A program made the translations under genes and the position numbers. A DNA stretch of 64,000 nt from Epiperipatus broadwayi (taxonomy: Eukaryota > Onychophora > Udeonychophora > Euonychophora > Peripatidae), in assembly GCA_028023455.1 (NCBI GenBank), contig JAQFVV010012394.1:23516900-23580899 (forward strand), written 5' to 3'. This document shows, in pieces, positions 1 to 11,944 of the stretch (position 1 is the first letter of the stretch; every line of letters starts with the position of its first letter). The notes beneath the pieces are model-generated. The model saw nothing but the letters and a program-made list of their open reading frames with translations, made no database searches and was not told the DNA's origin.

Positions 1-1750
1 ACTGCAATATTTCTCTTGGGCAATATCCCAGCAAAATCAAACACTATCAAAATATTTATATAAAAAACAATGATTCTTAGGAGATACTAATGTTGTATAA
101 GATTTAAATTAATTTTTCTATTATCTTTAATAACTTATACAGATCTATACGGCTTGCTAAGACACAGTATGGTGTGATCAAACCCAAACCACTCTAAAGA
201 GATAGTGGACTTACAATGGACTATCCTATTGCACACAACATCCACAATCAAACGCGATTTACTTATGTAGCCTATGATAGTTCAAAAAGTCTAACTTTTA
301 TACTTACCTAATAATCGTATCATTACTAATGTCTACAGGCCCATACAAAATGCTAAGTCAGGGTGTGGTGCAGTCAAACCTAAGCCTCGCAAAAGTCTGA
401 TTTTTATACTTCAATATTCCTTATATATACATATAACTAAAAATTTTAGACATTCTGTACAAATAAATTTACTAAAAAAATATTTATCTATGAATTTCTC
501 AATTTATTTTATTTAATAAGAGTTTCGTTTGCTTTTGACTACTGTTATCACTAATAACAGTGAATTATGAAACTGATTTAATCAAAACAAAATAGAAATT
601 TAAACATTAAAAAAATATATTTTGTTATTCAACGGTCTGAATTAGTTAAATTAATTTGAGGTCTATATTAATTACCTAAATCCACCTCTATCATAATAAT
701 AAAACAAAAACTCATTCATGAGGAAATTAGATAATGCATAAAATATTATATTAACTATATATATATTAGTTATAAAATTAATTAATTTAAATTACACAGA
801 AATTATTTTCTACTAAACTTATGTTATCAAACTACAATGACTAAAGACTAGATTAGTGGACATAAATAAAGTTCTCACATTTTAACGAGAGACTTTTATA
901 CTGCAGACTTTTGTTATGGAAATACATCCTTTAATTTAGTGTTCAAATTAGTAGTGCCATTCCATTAGTGGTAGATGAGAGAAGTTTTGGTGTCCATATT
1001 GTTGATCAGTAAAACAGCAAGTCAGTTGGGTCAGTAGTTTATATCATGATGAGAATTGGAGTTATGCCGGAAGAGGTGGGGTAGCCTTTAGCCATATATA
1101 CTGTCAATGAAAATATTGGAACTGGTTGATTCTTTCATTTTTCTGGTGATTGTTTGCTTTCTTTTAAACAGGCTGTGTATCGCACGGTAATTGTTTGTTT
1201 GAAAAATTTAGTAGTGAAAAAATATAGAATAATAATATAATAATAGTCTACGTTCATTAAAGAATTAAAGAAAAGTAAATGAATGCATTAAAATTTTTTA
1301 GCTTATATATGTCTCCCGCCCACCTGTTTTCTTGGAAATATCTAGAATTGACATTAATTAATAATCCCAGATAATCTAGTATTTTTAACTACTAATTAAA
1401 TTCTTAACATTCCAAATTTACTTTTATTATAATGCTTACAACAGATTAAAATTTTATTTGTACATCAGGCATTGTTTTACAAAGTTTTAAAATAATCTTA
1501 CACAAAAGATAAGGAATTTATTTATAAAGTTTACATTTTTAACAAAAAAAGATTCACATTACTTTTATTACACAAAATTATACTATCGATTTGTGTGTCT
1601 GCATATATACATGTGATCACACTTTTACAATACATGTTTAATTAAAAAAAAAAAAATTTGACAAAATTTCAAAACAAATTTACAAACAGAAATTCCCCTC
1701 AAATACATATATATTTGAGACATAGCAAAGCATCCGTCTCAATACAGATT
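1..1750. other. Non-coding, STOML2 intron or downstream flank
   Basis: AT-rich sequence with no recognised exon, RNA or repeat. Confidence 0.6.
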
Positions 1751-1751
1751 A

Positions 1752-1895
1752 AACTACTAAACATCACATGATCACCATTCTCTATACTTGTGCTGGGTGG
1801 CACTACTATATGGAGAGTTTTGCCTCTGTTATAACAGTTACATAAGCATAGGAAATGGTGACCATGTGATATCTTGTTGTTTAATACCAATCCTG
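1752..1895 (+). repeat. Short internally deleted member of family 1
   Basis: The family 5' end (CTAAACATCACATGATCACC) is joined directly to the 3' block (GGCACTACTATATGGAGAG) with the hammerhead interior missing. It is followed by the complement of the 5' end (AAATGGTGACCATGTGATAT). The element thus ends in inverted repeats of its own 5' sequence. Confidence 0.78.
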
Positions 1896-2208
1896 CCAAA
1901 TAGGATGATGGAGACAAGTGAATGAGCTTGGCTTGAAAACATTATTGTGTTTTCATTTTGAATTCATAACTTTATAGTTAATTAAAAAGGTAAAAGGTGG
2001 CTGCTAGAGGGTTTCATTAGATCCAAAGATCTACGTGCAGTGCTCTCAGATCCAAGACTCCTCACTGATTAACGCTACAAATTAGTCTGGGGATATTGGA
2101 TAAGTAGACATTAGATAGGGATTTTATGCACAAACTTTCTTGCATCCATGGGTTACTCTGATGCATAGGGTGGCACTACTGTATGGAGAGTTTTGCCTCT
2201 GTTATATG
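1857..2208 (+). repeat. Long member of hammerhead repeat family 1
   Basis: From 1918 the sequence GAATGAGCTTGGCTTGAAAA through GGTAAAAGGTGGCTGCTAGA to the 3' GGCACTACTGTATGGAGAG block matches the minus-strand copy at 15045-15350, so the full unit is longer than the 216-bp insertion at 52391. The hammerhead region (2050-2101) keeps stem I (ATCCAAG, CTCCTCA, TCTGGGGA, TTGGAT), but the core is damaged (CTGATTA, and GAAAC lost). It is preceded by a short inverted member at 1752-1895. Confidence 0.8.
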
Positions 2209-2930
2209 TAGATTAACATAAAATTAAACTAAAAACTGCCAAAGTAGTATTGTAATGAAACATGAAAAAATTAGTTCTTAAAATATCATTTATAAATATA
2301 TATAAAAAGGATATTTATAAATAAAATTATAAACTACTGCTTCAAACATTTCTTTTTTGTTAATTTGTTCCTCTCACCCTCTTTATTATGTAAATTTTAA
2401 TATGGCCCATACCATGCAGACTTCGTAAGTCTTCTGGAAATAATGTTCCATAAAAAAAATTAGGCTTTAGTAAAGGTGCTCTTGCTACAAGTATAATTTT
2501 TCGTACAATGACAAATTTAATCCTCAGAGAAATCATTACTACCTTAAAAGCAAACAGTTATTGTTCTAAAAATCTGCCCTTTAGAGGTTTTGTTTACTGC
2601 CGAAGATTTAAAGACTGAACTCTATTTCCAAAACTTTTGTAAAATCAATGGAAGCCATTGAAGTCAAACAATCTAAAATACTAATTTGTGTATTATTCAT
2701 ACTAAAGGTATTGATGATGATAGTATAAAAACATTAATAAGAGTAGGCACTGAAACTGCAGCATGCTTTTCACAATTTATCGGTAATGTATTTTGCCACT
2801 AGATATTGTTGATAATTTCAATTGTTTTGTCACAAATACACATGAATATATAATAAACTCAATGTATTTTATAAATGTAAATCAAAATCTGTATATTTAA
2901 ATTGAAATCATTATCTAAATACTTATATAA

Positions 2931-3505
2931 CCAAAATTATCCCAAATTCATAACTCAACCACATTAGCCAAAAAAATAAACTCTAAAACATTACCAATGG
3001 TTTCACTGCTACAAGCAGACTTCTCAAGTGTAAAGAACTACAAACTAACAATATATTTAAACTAAATATTACTCACAATTCCACTTACTTCTCATTCACC
3101 CTTAATATTAAAAGAACTTTTAAATAAGTTAACTACTTCAGAATCATAAATTTTTAACAATAGATTCTTTTAATTTCATTTCTCTCTCAAAGACAACCTT
3201 AGCTTCATCAAAATTAATAATATGGCCTGTAACTTTTACATGGATGTATAAGGCAGTACTAAGATATTTATTTCTAACCCTTCTTTTATGTGCTTTATTC
3301 TTTCATTTAAACTTATTAAAAAGTTCTTTTAATATTAAGGATGGATGGGAGGTAAGTGGAATTGTGGGTAATGTTTAGTTTAAATATGTTGTTAGTTTGT
3401 AGTTCTTTACATTTGAGAAGTCTGCTTGTAGCAGTGAAACAGTGTTTTAGAGTTTATTTTCTTAGCTAATGTGGTTGAGTTGTGAATTTAGGGTAATTTT
3501 GATTA
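2931..3505 (-). mobile_element. Penelope-like remnant flanked by 200-bp inverted repeats
   Basis: Two arms of about 195 bp (2931-3130 and 3309-3505) are inverted copies of each other. Both contain the CTGCTACAAGCAGACTTCTC block and its complement. The 180-bp spacer, read on the minus strand, encodes KYLSTALYIHVKVTGHIINF and DEAKVVFEREMKLKESI, the C-terminal end of a Penelope GIY-YIG domain (SALxxH...TGHxI...EA.I...R..KE). The layout, a coding end between inverted pseudo-LTR arms, is the same as at 38967-41100. Confidence 0.68.
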
Positions 3506-3582
3506 TTAATTGACTAGTTTAGCTTTATGCTTTTAATATTTAAATACTTATATATATAAATCATGAAAATAAATATTGATTA

Positions 3583-4268
3583 GGATGAATTAGAAAAAGT
3601 TAACAGCTACAAATATCCTGGCCAGATTATTGATGCAGATGGAAACATAAGGGATGAAATTAATCATAGAATTAAACTTGGTTGGAGTGCTTTTGGTAGA
3701 AATAACTTTTACTAAAAGGAAATATGCCTATGTATTTGAAAAGGGAGGTTTTTAATAAATGCGTTTTACCAGTTGGAGTGCTTTTGGTAGAAATAACTTT
3801 TACTAAAAGGAAATATGCCTATGTATTTGAAAAGGGAGGTTTTTAATAAATGCGTTTTACCAGTTCTTACTTATGGATCTGAGACTTAATAGAAGAGCAA
3901 TACAGAGACTTCAGACCACTCAAAGAAGTATGGAGAGATGCATGTTGGGAGTAATAAAAAGAGATTGAAAACACAATATATGGGTAAGAGAACAGATGTT
4001 ACTGACCTCACTGAAAACATTAAAAGACTGAAGTGGAGTTGGGCTGGACATATTGCTAGAAGAGATGATAATAGATGGATAATTAAAATCTTAAACTGGA
4101 TTCCAAGAGATTGTAAAAGACCCAGAATGAGACCACATGTGAGATGGACGGATAAAATAAGAAAGTGTGCAGGGATGATGTGAAGAAGAGAAGTTCAAGA
4201 TCGGAGATGAATTGAACTTGGAGAGACCTTCATCCTGCAGTGGATTGTTAATGGTTGATGATGATGAT
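3583..4268 (+). mobile_element. RTE 3' fragment with internal 91-bp tandem duplication
   Basis: The 3' end of the same RTE family runs from the motif D region (NSYKYPGQIIDADG equivalent) to the TGATGATGATGAT tail at about 4255-4268. A 91-bp segment is exactly doubled (3682-3772 and 3773-3863). Part of the [14 protein letters not shown] region is deleted just after the second copy. The frame 3938-4183 preserves the [18 protein letters not shown] and RPRMRPHVRW part. It lies immediately right of an inverted-repeat Penelope remnant and left of a hammerhead-like motif. Confidence 0.88.
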
Positions 4269-4371
4269 ATTACAAAGAAATCAAGTCAGATATCACATAA
4301 CCTACTTTAACAAGTTTGTATTACAAATGTTATATAATGAGCTTGCAAATAGCTCTTAACAAACTTTTCAC

Positions 4372-4434
4372 AATATTCCCAATCTCAGACAGGTTTCTGC
4401 TACTGGCTTCCTCAGTGAGGTGCTAGGATATTCA
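4372..4434 (-). ncRNA. Hammerhead ribozyme-like motif, minus strand
   Basis: On the minus strand: CUGAGGA (4415-4409), a short stem II with GC/GC pairing around CAGUA, GAAA (4397-4394), stem III C-CU-G (4393-4390), U and C (4389, 4388), then UGAG pairing with CUCA. A distal AAUAU/AUAUU helix completes stem I. Surrounding sequence (AAATCTAATG on the 5' side, GAGCTATTTGCAAGCTC on the 3' side) parallels that around 6156-6222, so both come from one repeat. Confidence 0.6.
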
Positions 4435-5969
4435 AGCATTAGATTTAAAATACCACTCAAATTTCTATAATTCTTTTACTTAATTTTTGTTTAATAAAAT
4501 TGAGGCCTATGTTAAATATGATTAACTCAAATAATTCTTATTAATTTCTTTTACTTAGTTTCTATTAAGTATTATGAACTTAAGTTAATTTTTAATAATT
4601 AATCTCATTTTAATTTGCTTAAATTCATCGTTATAAAAATAGATATTTAGATTCTGCAAATTAATTGAATTAATACAAAACAAAAATGTTACATTTAACA
4701 ATAGATGTGCATTATACTAAATCACAGTTTACATTCAGACTGTTATAATTTACTTAAGCATAATTTATGATTCAAAGTTATACCTGTTGAGAAATACAAT
4801 GTTTATTAAAATGCCCTTTTTATATATTTTCATGAATAAAAAATGTGAGCATATGTTTTGGATTGATTTGTATAGACATTTGCTTCTTGTAAATATCAGC
4901 ATTCTAAGATAATTCGACTATATCCCATCAACCATCTTCCAGATAGCAAAAGTCATTCAGGGATATTGCAGACACCCATGAAATAGACAACATAACATTA
5001 TAGTCGCTGCACGTCAAGAAAAAGTCAAATCACAAACTAATTTGGCTTTTTTGATTCATGTTTTTTCTAATAGTTTTGGATGCTTTAAAATATTTTTTCT
5101 AAAGAGATTTAATATAAGAAAACAGAGATTTTCATAGATAAAAGAAATGAACTTATTCACAGAATAAAGTTCGAATATATTACTAAGACATTCCCAAGGA
5201 ATCATTTTGTCTGAAAGAACAGATTGCCATTCATATAATAAAAAGAAGAGCATTATTTATTAAAATAATTTTTTTATCTAACAAAATAGATTTGTATTGA
5301 TATAACAAAAGATGTATGCTTGCTTATAAATTGTCTTATTAACGTATTCATATTTATTTGTCCATGAATAGGTTTATATTCTTACTGTTATATTCTTAGT
5401 AAGCTATAAAATCATTTATGTGCTCATTAAAATCATTAATGAAAGGGATTATTATATATTTTAGATTTATCCATGTATACATTTATTTATTGTAAATATT
5501 AACATTATATATTGTTTTGATTGGCTCTCTGCAGTCATCTTCCAGGTAGAGATTATTCAGTTAAGTTGCAATATCCGTAATTTAGAAAAATACTTTTTCT
5601 AATTTATTGGTATTTTTATAACTACTATATGGATGACTGGAGACATCCAGTCAAAACACCAGTATAATACAAAAATTTACAAGAATAAAACATATACATG
5701 AACAAATAATATATATCAAATATGTATATAATAAAAACATTATAAATTAATCTTAATACTTTTTTGATAGTTAGTTAACAATTTAATCATTTTACTAGAC
5801 GTTAAAGAAAAGATAATAAATTACAGACCTTAATATAACATAAATTTTACTCTTAAATGTAGTCATTAGTTCAAAAATTCAAAAACAAAATAAATATAAT
5901 GACTACTGAAGATAAAAATAGCAATAATTATGTCTGACAAAGAGGAATATATATTATTGCAATTATTTT

Positions 5970-6000
5970 TACCTGGTTTGGATGGGGGGGGGGGGAGTTG
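5970..6000 (+). repeat. G13 mononucleotide run
   Basis: A run of 13 G at about 5983-5995 in an AT-rich intron, able in principle to form a quadruplex. Confidence 0.7.
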
Positions 6001-6155
6001 CAAAGAATGTAAAATTACATCTGAATTAAGTTCAGGTCCATATAGTTTCTTTAGTTAAAGAGCTGAATTTGAAGACATATAGGTGTCTGAAGATTTGGAT
6101 CTTTTTCTTAATATTTAAGAATTAGATAAATGCTTGGCTTGAGTTAGTATTTTGA

Positions 6156-6222
6156 ATCTAATGTCCCAGCTCCTCACTGAAGAGAGCCATAGCTCGAAAC
6201 GGGTCTGGGGACCATTATAGAT
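6156..6222 (+). ncRNA. Hammerhead ribozyme-like motif with intact core and stem II
   Basis: The best-formed copy in the window. Core CUGAAGA (6177-6183), stem II GAGC-CAUA-GCUC (6184-6195), GAAA (6196-6199), stem III C-GG-G (6200-6203), U6204, C6205 as cleavage position. Stem I proximal: UCCUCA (6171-6176) with UGGGGA (6206-6211). Stem I distal: AUCUAAUG (6156-6163) with 6213-6222 allowing a 2-base bulge. The internal loop in stem I is where natural type I ribozymes make their tertiary contact with loop II. Minimal stem III is described for Penelope-associated hammerheads. Confidence 0.78.
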
Positions 6223-6229
6223 AAAGGCT

Positions 6230-8260
6230 TCAGGTACTATCTCTTGTAGTATTTATAATTAAAAAAAAAAAAAGCTTGTTTAGAGCTATTAGCAGGCTCT
6301 TTATATATAAAATTGCATCTGACATATTTAAACATTCAATATTTCTGTTATTTGAAACCAAGCATATCTCAGTTCATAAACATTTCATATATTATTATAG
6401 TCAATTTGCTTATAAAATTGGAATACAGATGATTTGAAGTAATAATATATGTGCATATAGTATGCATGAATATTGTTAAATGACAATTCATGAACAAAAA
6501 AAATTCTACATGATGATAAGAGATATATACATATAACTTTTCCAACAATTATTTTGGTGGAATAATAAATTAAATCAAACTATAGACTGGTGGTAATTTA
6601 TTGTTTGGCTAAATCAAGAAGTATTTATATTTAAAGCCTTGATGTAAGTACTAATAAAAAAAAAATAGGTTTAACATATTTTGAAGTTTTAATGAACTTT
6701 TCCACTTTAAATTATCTTTATTTATAAAAAAAAATGTTTATTTCTTTTTTTCCATTTTCAGATTTTTTTTGTGTGTGCATCGTAGTCTGAATCTAACATT
6801 AAATCATTTTCTTGCTTATTATAGCATAATCAAAATAAAGCATTTTAATCCAAAATAAAATTTAACATGAAACAGGAAAAGGTTGCTATTACTTGTACTT
6901 TATTTAGTTATCACAAGTAATTCATTCTTATTATAAGAGTCTGAAATGATTATTACAGTATTGTCTTGTTATGCTTTCGATTGTGTGAAAAACTTTCAAA
7001 TCATTAGTCATCTTCTTGAATGATTAATTTATTTCTTTATATAAAAAATTCAGTTTCAAACATAACCATAAAAATTGTTTGTGGAAATATAATATTTGCA
7101 GAATGTTACAACATAAATATCTAATCTCTGTAGGAAATGTGTTCTCAATTTTGCTAAAAGACGGTGAAAAAAGTTTTAACATGTGAGAAACTGAATTTTT
7201 TAATATAAAGTCAATAGATTATCACTGATATGGAAAATAAAAAGGCTATGTGAAAATTAAAAAAAAAAAAATTCTGATTCATTGGGAATTGGCAGGAAAA
7301 TAAAGAAAATCTTTTCATATTTAATACAAGCACATATTTTACAAATATTTTCCAGAAATAATTGCGTAGATTAAATGTTGAAGGAATATGATGCAAAGGG
7401 CCATTAAAAATCATTTTAGGATCTTATGTACTATGATGTAAGCTTTTTTCGGTTATTTCTTAAATATACCTTTACCCCTGTTAGTGATGGACTTTTATGC
7501 TAGGATTAACCATAGCAATCATGATCAATTTGCACCCACTATTTTGATTTACATCAATTATTTGTTGTTATGATCTTTAAAAAAAAAAATTGAAACTTTT
7601 TGTTCAAAAACAACCACCACTTTTTTTAAATGCCGGCAAATGAATTACTAAAGCCATGTCATCTGAAAATAAAATGGTGATGTTGATGATAAAAATGCAT
7701 AGTACAGTACAGAGTTTATTCATTATATAATATACATTTTGATAACAGAATTAAAATATGATAAATAACTTTTATCGGATTTTCATTCAGTATCCTTGCA
7801 AGAAAATCAGTGATTTCATTTACGATACATTTAAAATAAAGAAGATTTTGATCATGAGCAACTACAAAAGCAAAAAAAATGTCAATTTCATTCAGTACAA
7901 TAACTAACTTTATATGATCAAAGTTTACTAAACATAAATTAAAAATATCATATATTTTCTCAATTTCAAATCAATAATCTCACAATGTTTCTGATATTTA
8001 AGATAATGGCAACTGTTTAAAAAAATACACTTTTACAAAATTGAAGGGTGGGGGGAAGGATTTAATCATTTAAATTATTAAAACTTCAGCAATCAACTGA
8101 CATTACTTTCTTTATCAATTTTTTTTTTAATTTTTCACTGCATTTATGTAAAATAAATTCAATTCACAAAGCTTTGCTTCAAAAAAAAATTAACAGCAGT
8201 GCTGTTAATTTCAAAAATAAAAAACTTTGATAATAAAACATAAAATGCATCAAAAATACA
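6230..8260. other. Non-coding intron sequence
   Basis: AT-rich with poly-A runs; the small frame 7211-7414 has no protein character. Nothing else recognised. Confidence 0.6.
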
Positions 8261-8270
8261 ATTTAAAACA

Positions 8271-8680
8271 TTAATAATGATTCCAACACAATTAAAATAA
8301 AACGACTAAATAAAAATAAATATTTTCTTTATTATTGAACTGGATTTCACCATATGGGGTGAAAACCGCTTCAATAATTATGCACATAAAAACACTTATG
8401 GCCAGTTGAATTCCATAAATCCTCACATCCTACGATAGCGATCTGTGAAGTATGCGCTATTTCCAGTGACATGAAGCACAGTGTGCAACGCCATCTAGGC
8501 CTGCTAATATGAACAGAACTGTACTAAAGGCTGTAAGGTGGGCCATGTAAATGGCATATTTCAGTGCTTTTGAAGAGAAACAATGCCATCAAGCGGCCAC
8601 ATTGGGCGTAAGTCACAACTACCTAAAGAAAATATTTATTTTTATATAGTCGTTTTATTTTGTGTTGGAATCATTATTAA
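8271..8680. mobile_element. 410-bp MITE-like element with 56-60-bp terminal inverted repeats
   Basis: Left arm 8271-8330 and right arm 8625-8680 are near-perfect inverted copies (TTAATAATGATTCCAACACA at the left end, complement at the right), differing by a 4-base indel and a few substitutions. A direct repeat TTTAAAACA / TTTAAAAACA lies outside each end (8262-8270 and 8681-8690), a candidate 8-9-bp target duplication. The 294-bp interior is relatively GC-rich and has no open frame. It resembles a non-autonomous DNA transposon; the superfamily is unknown. Confidence 0.75.
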
Positions 8681-9987
8681 TTTAAAAACAACATTATGGA
8701 CAAATTTGTTTGACCATTGTTAAGAATTAAAGTTTAAAATATATATTGTGTTACTTTTTTTTTTTAAAAAAATTTTTAAAATATACATTGTAGTTAATTA
8801 ATTTTTTTCTTCATGTTTTATTTTACTAAATCATGAATTAGGAAATATTCTCTTGCTACATAAGAAATAAAATGACAGATCGTCAATGAAAAAATTATAA
8901 TCTTTTTTTTAAATAAATTATAGCTATCAAAATGTATTTATACAGTATATTTAATTGCAGGTTAGTAATTTTTTTTTAATATGCGTAGTAAAAAATTTTT
9001 AATTTTATATTTTCTTAATCCTTAAAATAATGAATTAATTCATTTCTCCATAGGAACTCATTATAATTACTTATTTTTTATGTAGGGGTCTTCAATTTAC
9101 GATGCATTTTAGGGCACCAATTGTCCTCGTTGAGAGGGTAAAGGTGCATATGATTCAATTGTAATTGCACTGCAAAAATAATCTCTATAAAGTCCATCAT
9201 AAAAATGAAGAATATAAAATCTATTAGATTTATAATATAATAAAATATCATTTGAAGAGCAAAAGTCTATTGGCTTTGTGTCCTTACCTTTAATTACAGA
9301 AAAATTAACATTATTTTTTAAAAAAAAAGATCATTAAAATTTCATTTAATTTTATCAATGTTTTATAAATAGATTATCACTTTTCCAGATGTAAATGGAG
9401 TTTTAATATTGGCATATTAAACTACTATAAGTTTGAGAAATACATTAATTTACTTATTTTTAAATCTGACATTTCTTTCTTTTTTTGTTTAAATATAAAT
9501 AATTATTTCTTTCTATTATTTCTTTGGGATGATTCTCTATTTTCATTGGTGCAGGTATAAATCAGAAAAGAAAAGAGAGTTCCAGAAAATATTAAGTATA
9601 GAATTATATTATATATAAGGAACTATGAAATTACTCACCCTCCTTAAATTTAGGAAATTGAAAACAACTTCATTATTTTTATTTTTAAAAAAATAAAAAC
9701 AAAATAAATTTATATGTAACAAAAATAAAAAAAAGAATAGTTTAATAATAAAATCTTGCATTAATGTGAGGTTTCAAAATTGATTGCATTAAGTAATTTT
9801 CATAAATTAAAAAAACACCATTATTACTAATTTTTTTTGCAACTATTATAACAAAATTTTCTATTTTTAGTTAAAAAATAAAAATGTGATTAGGGTGCTT
9901 GATTTTTTTGTCAGAATTCACACAGAATATCTTTATCAATATATAGGAATAAACTTTTCTGCATAAAATATGTAATAATAATGCATG

Positions 9988-10135
9988 GAGGCAAAACTCT
10001 CCATATAGTAGCACCACTCAGTGCAAGTCAGAGTAATCAATGGATGGCTTGCGCTAAGTGGTACTACTGTGGGAAGAGTTTTGCCTCTGGGTAAACAATT
10101 TGTGGAAGCATAAAGAATGGTGATCATGTGATGTT
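9988..10135. repeat. Palindromic short member of family 1
   Basis: GAGGCAAAACTCTCCATATA at 9988 is mirrored by its complement ending at 10087, forming a 100-bp inverted repeat around CAATGGATGGCTTGCGC. The complement of the family 5' end (AATGGTGATCATGTGATGTT) follows to 10135. No hammerhead core. It lies 70 bp from the splice donor of the STOML2 exon at 10204. Confidence 0.8.
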
Positions 10136-10203
10136 TAGTGGTTTATGCATAAGAGTTTTGAGAATTTTTGAAAATGTTTTTTCAGAAACCTGAAATAACT
10201 TAC

Positions 10204-10336
10204 CTACTATGTGAACGTTCAAAGATTCTCGTTCTTTAAAAACACTGTCTAAAGAGATTTTACCCAATTCTGACCTCATAGTTGTTTGTGCAAGCTGAGT
10301 AATTGCAAATTCTGGATCCTCAACACCATAACTTGC
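10204..10336 (-). CDS. STOML2: STOML2 exon 5 (SPFH domain, conserved QLAQTTMRSELG block)
   Basis: The 133-bp exon is flanked by acceptor TTTATAG before 10336 and donor GTAAGTT after 10204. It enters in phase 0 and leaves in phase 1. It encodes ASYGVEDPEF, AITQLAQTTM, RSELGKISLD, SVFKERESLN and VHIV. The run through SYGVEDPEF and QLAQTTMRSELGK is the most conserved part of the SPFH domain in SLP-2 and separates it from plasma-membrane stomatins. The protein should continue with an alpha-helical coiled coil, but no further exon was recognised between 10203 and 1, so that intron exceeds 10 kb or leaves the window. A hammerhead-family repeat (9988-10135) sits about 70 bp past the donor. The exon number assumes the single unfound exon 4. 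Confidence 0.96.
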
Positions 10337-11337
10337 CTATAAATACAAATGTAACTAGTAAAATATTTAGTAAGTAAAAGAGACAAAATAATGTATACAG
10401 AATATTTTTTAATAGTTTAATTTACATAATAAAAATTAAGCTTTTATTTAACTAAAGGACTTATGTTACAAAGAATATTAAGTACATGAAAGCAGTCAAC
10501 ACTTAAACAATATCAATAACAATCTCAATCTGTTGTCACGGCAACCAATAGACATGAAAGATTGCAACAAGATTACAAAGAGTGAAATTATTAAATACAA
10601 AGAAGTTTAAATAACCTCATTAAACAGGTAAATATAACACGTTCTGAATGCAGACAAACAAATAATCAATTATACTATTCAAACTGTACTCCAACTATGT
10701 ATTACTTACATAATAAAGCTAATAATGCCCAAGGCTAGATAGGTAAAGTGTAAATACATCAAAGCAGACAACACCTAAACAATACCAACATCAATAACAA
10801 TCTCAATCTGTTGTCAGATATTAAGTATTAAACAAATGAGAATTTAAATCTTTAAAAAAAATTAAATTACCTAGACAATAAAAGGGTTTTATCTTTAAAA
10901 AGCACAGTTTTTACTTATGTCTAATTTTAGGCAGTTAATTCTCTACTTACATAATTGAAGCATTCCATGATTTCTTGCTTACATTAAATTTTTATGAATG
11001 TTGGATTTCCATTAAAGTGCGTGTTTACCATTGACCAATACAAAAAACAATTTACAGAATGTATTTAATATTTTGCATGTAACATACAGAGATTTTGGTT
11101 TATTAATTTAATGTTAAAAAATCCTTCAAGTTCTTTATTAACCAGTGATGGACTTTGTGAAGTTAGAAGAAAAGGTGAAGAAACAATTGATTTAAAAAGT
11201 GGACATATACTCTATTATAAAAGCACAAATATTGGAAATACAAATGGAGTAGGATTCATTATAAATAAAAAGGCACAAATATTGGAAATACAAGTGGAGT
11301 AGGATTCATTATAAAGAAAAAGTGGAAGAACAATATT

Positions 11338-11883
11338 GTGGAGATTGATGGTGTATCGGACAGAGTTGCAAGATTAGTTATACAACTTAATAGCAGATAC
11401 CAAATGCAGATAATTCAGGTTTATGCCCCAACAAGTTCTCATAGTGAAGAAGTAGTAGAAGATGTTTATATGGATGTACAAAAGGCTTTTGATCAGAGTA
11501 AACAACATTTTAAAATTGTTATGGGAGACTTTAATGCTAGAATTGGTAGACAAATGAAAGATGAAATTGCTGTAGGTAATTTTGGTTATGGTAATAGAAA
11601 TGAGAGAGGACATAGACTTGTGGAGTTTGCAGAAAAAAAAAAACTTTATATTATGAATTCATTTATTGAGAAAAATGTTAAAAGGAAATGGACATGGAAG
11701 CATCCAAATGAAGGTACAGCAGAATTGGATTATATTTTGACTAACAGGAAATACATATTTCAAGATTGTAATGTTCTTAATAAATTTAACACAGGAAGTG
11801 ATCATCGATTAGTAAGGTCTAAGTTACGTGTTAATGTAAAACTAGAGACAAAAATTATTAAGAAAAACAATATTTACAGTTGA
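11338..11883 (+). pseudogene. RTE endonuclease domain (181 residues, partial)
   Basis: This frame holds most of the exonuclease-endonuclease-phosphatase fold that nicks the target DNA for target-primed reverse transcription. Visible active-site motifs in order are QVYAPTS (about residue 26), MGDFNARIG (about 62), NERGHRLVEF (about 88), KRKWTWKHP (about 114), ELDYIL (about 129) and GSDHRLVRSK (about 153). The Asp and His of SDH are the catalytic pair at the domain end. The reading frame stops at 11883, before the linker frame at 11945, so it cannot make the full polyprotein. Its N-terminal part is in another frame (11111-11302) ahead of the tandem duplication. Confidence 0.88.
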
Positions 11884-11944
11884 TATTCCTAATCTTGAAA
11901 AACATTCTAATGAATTTAATTTAGAACTTACAAATAGGTTTCAA

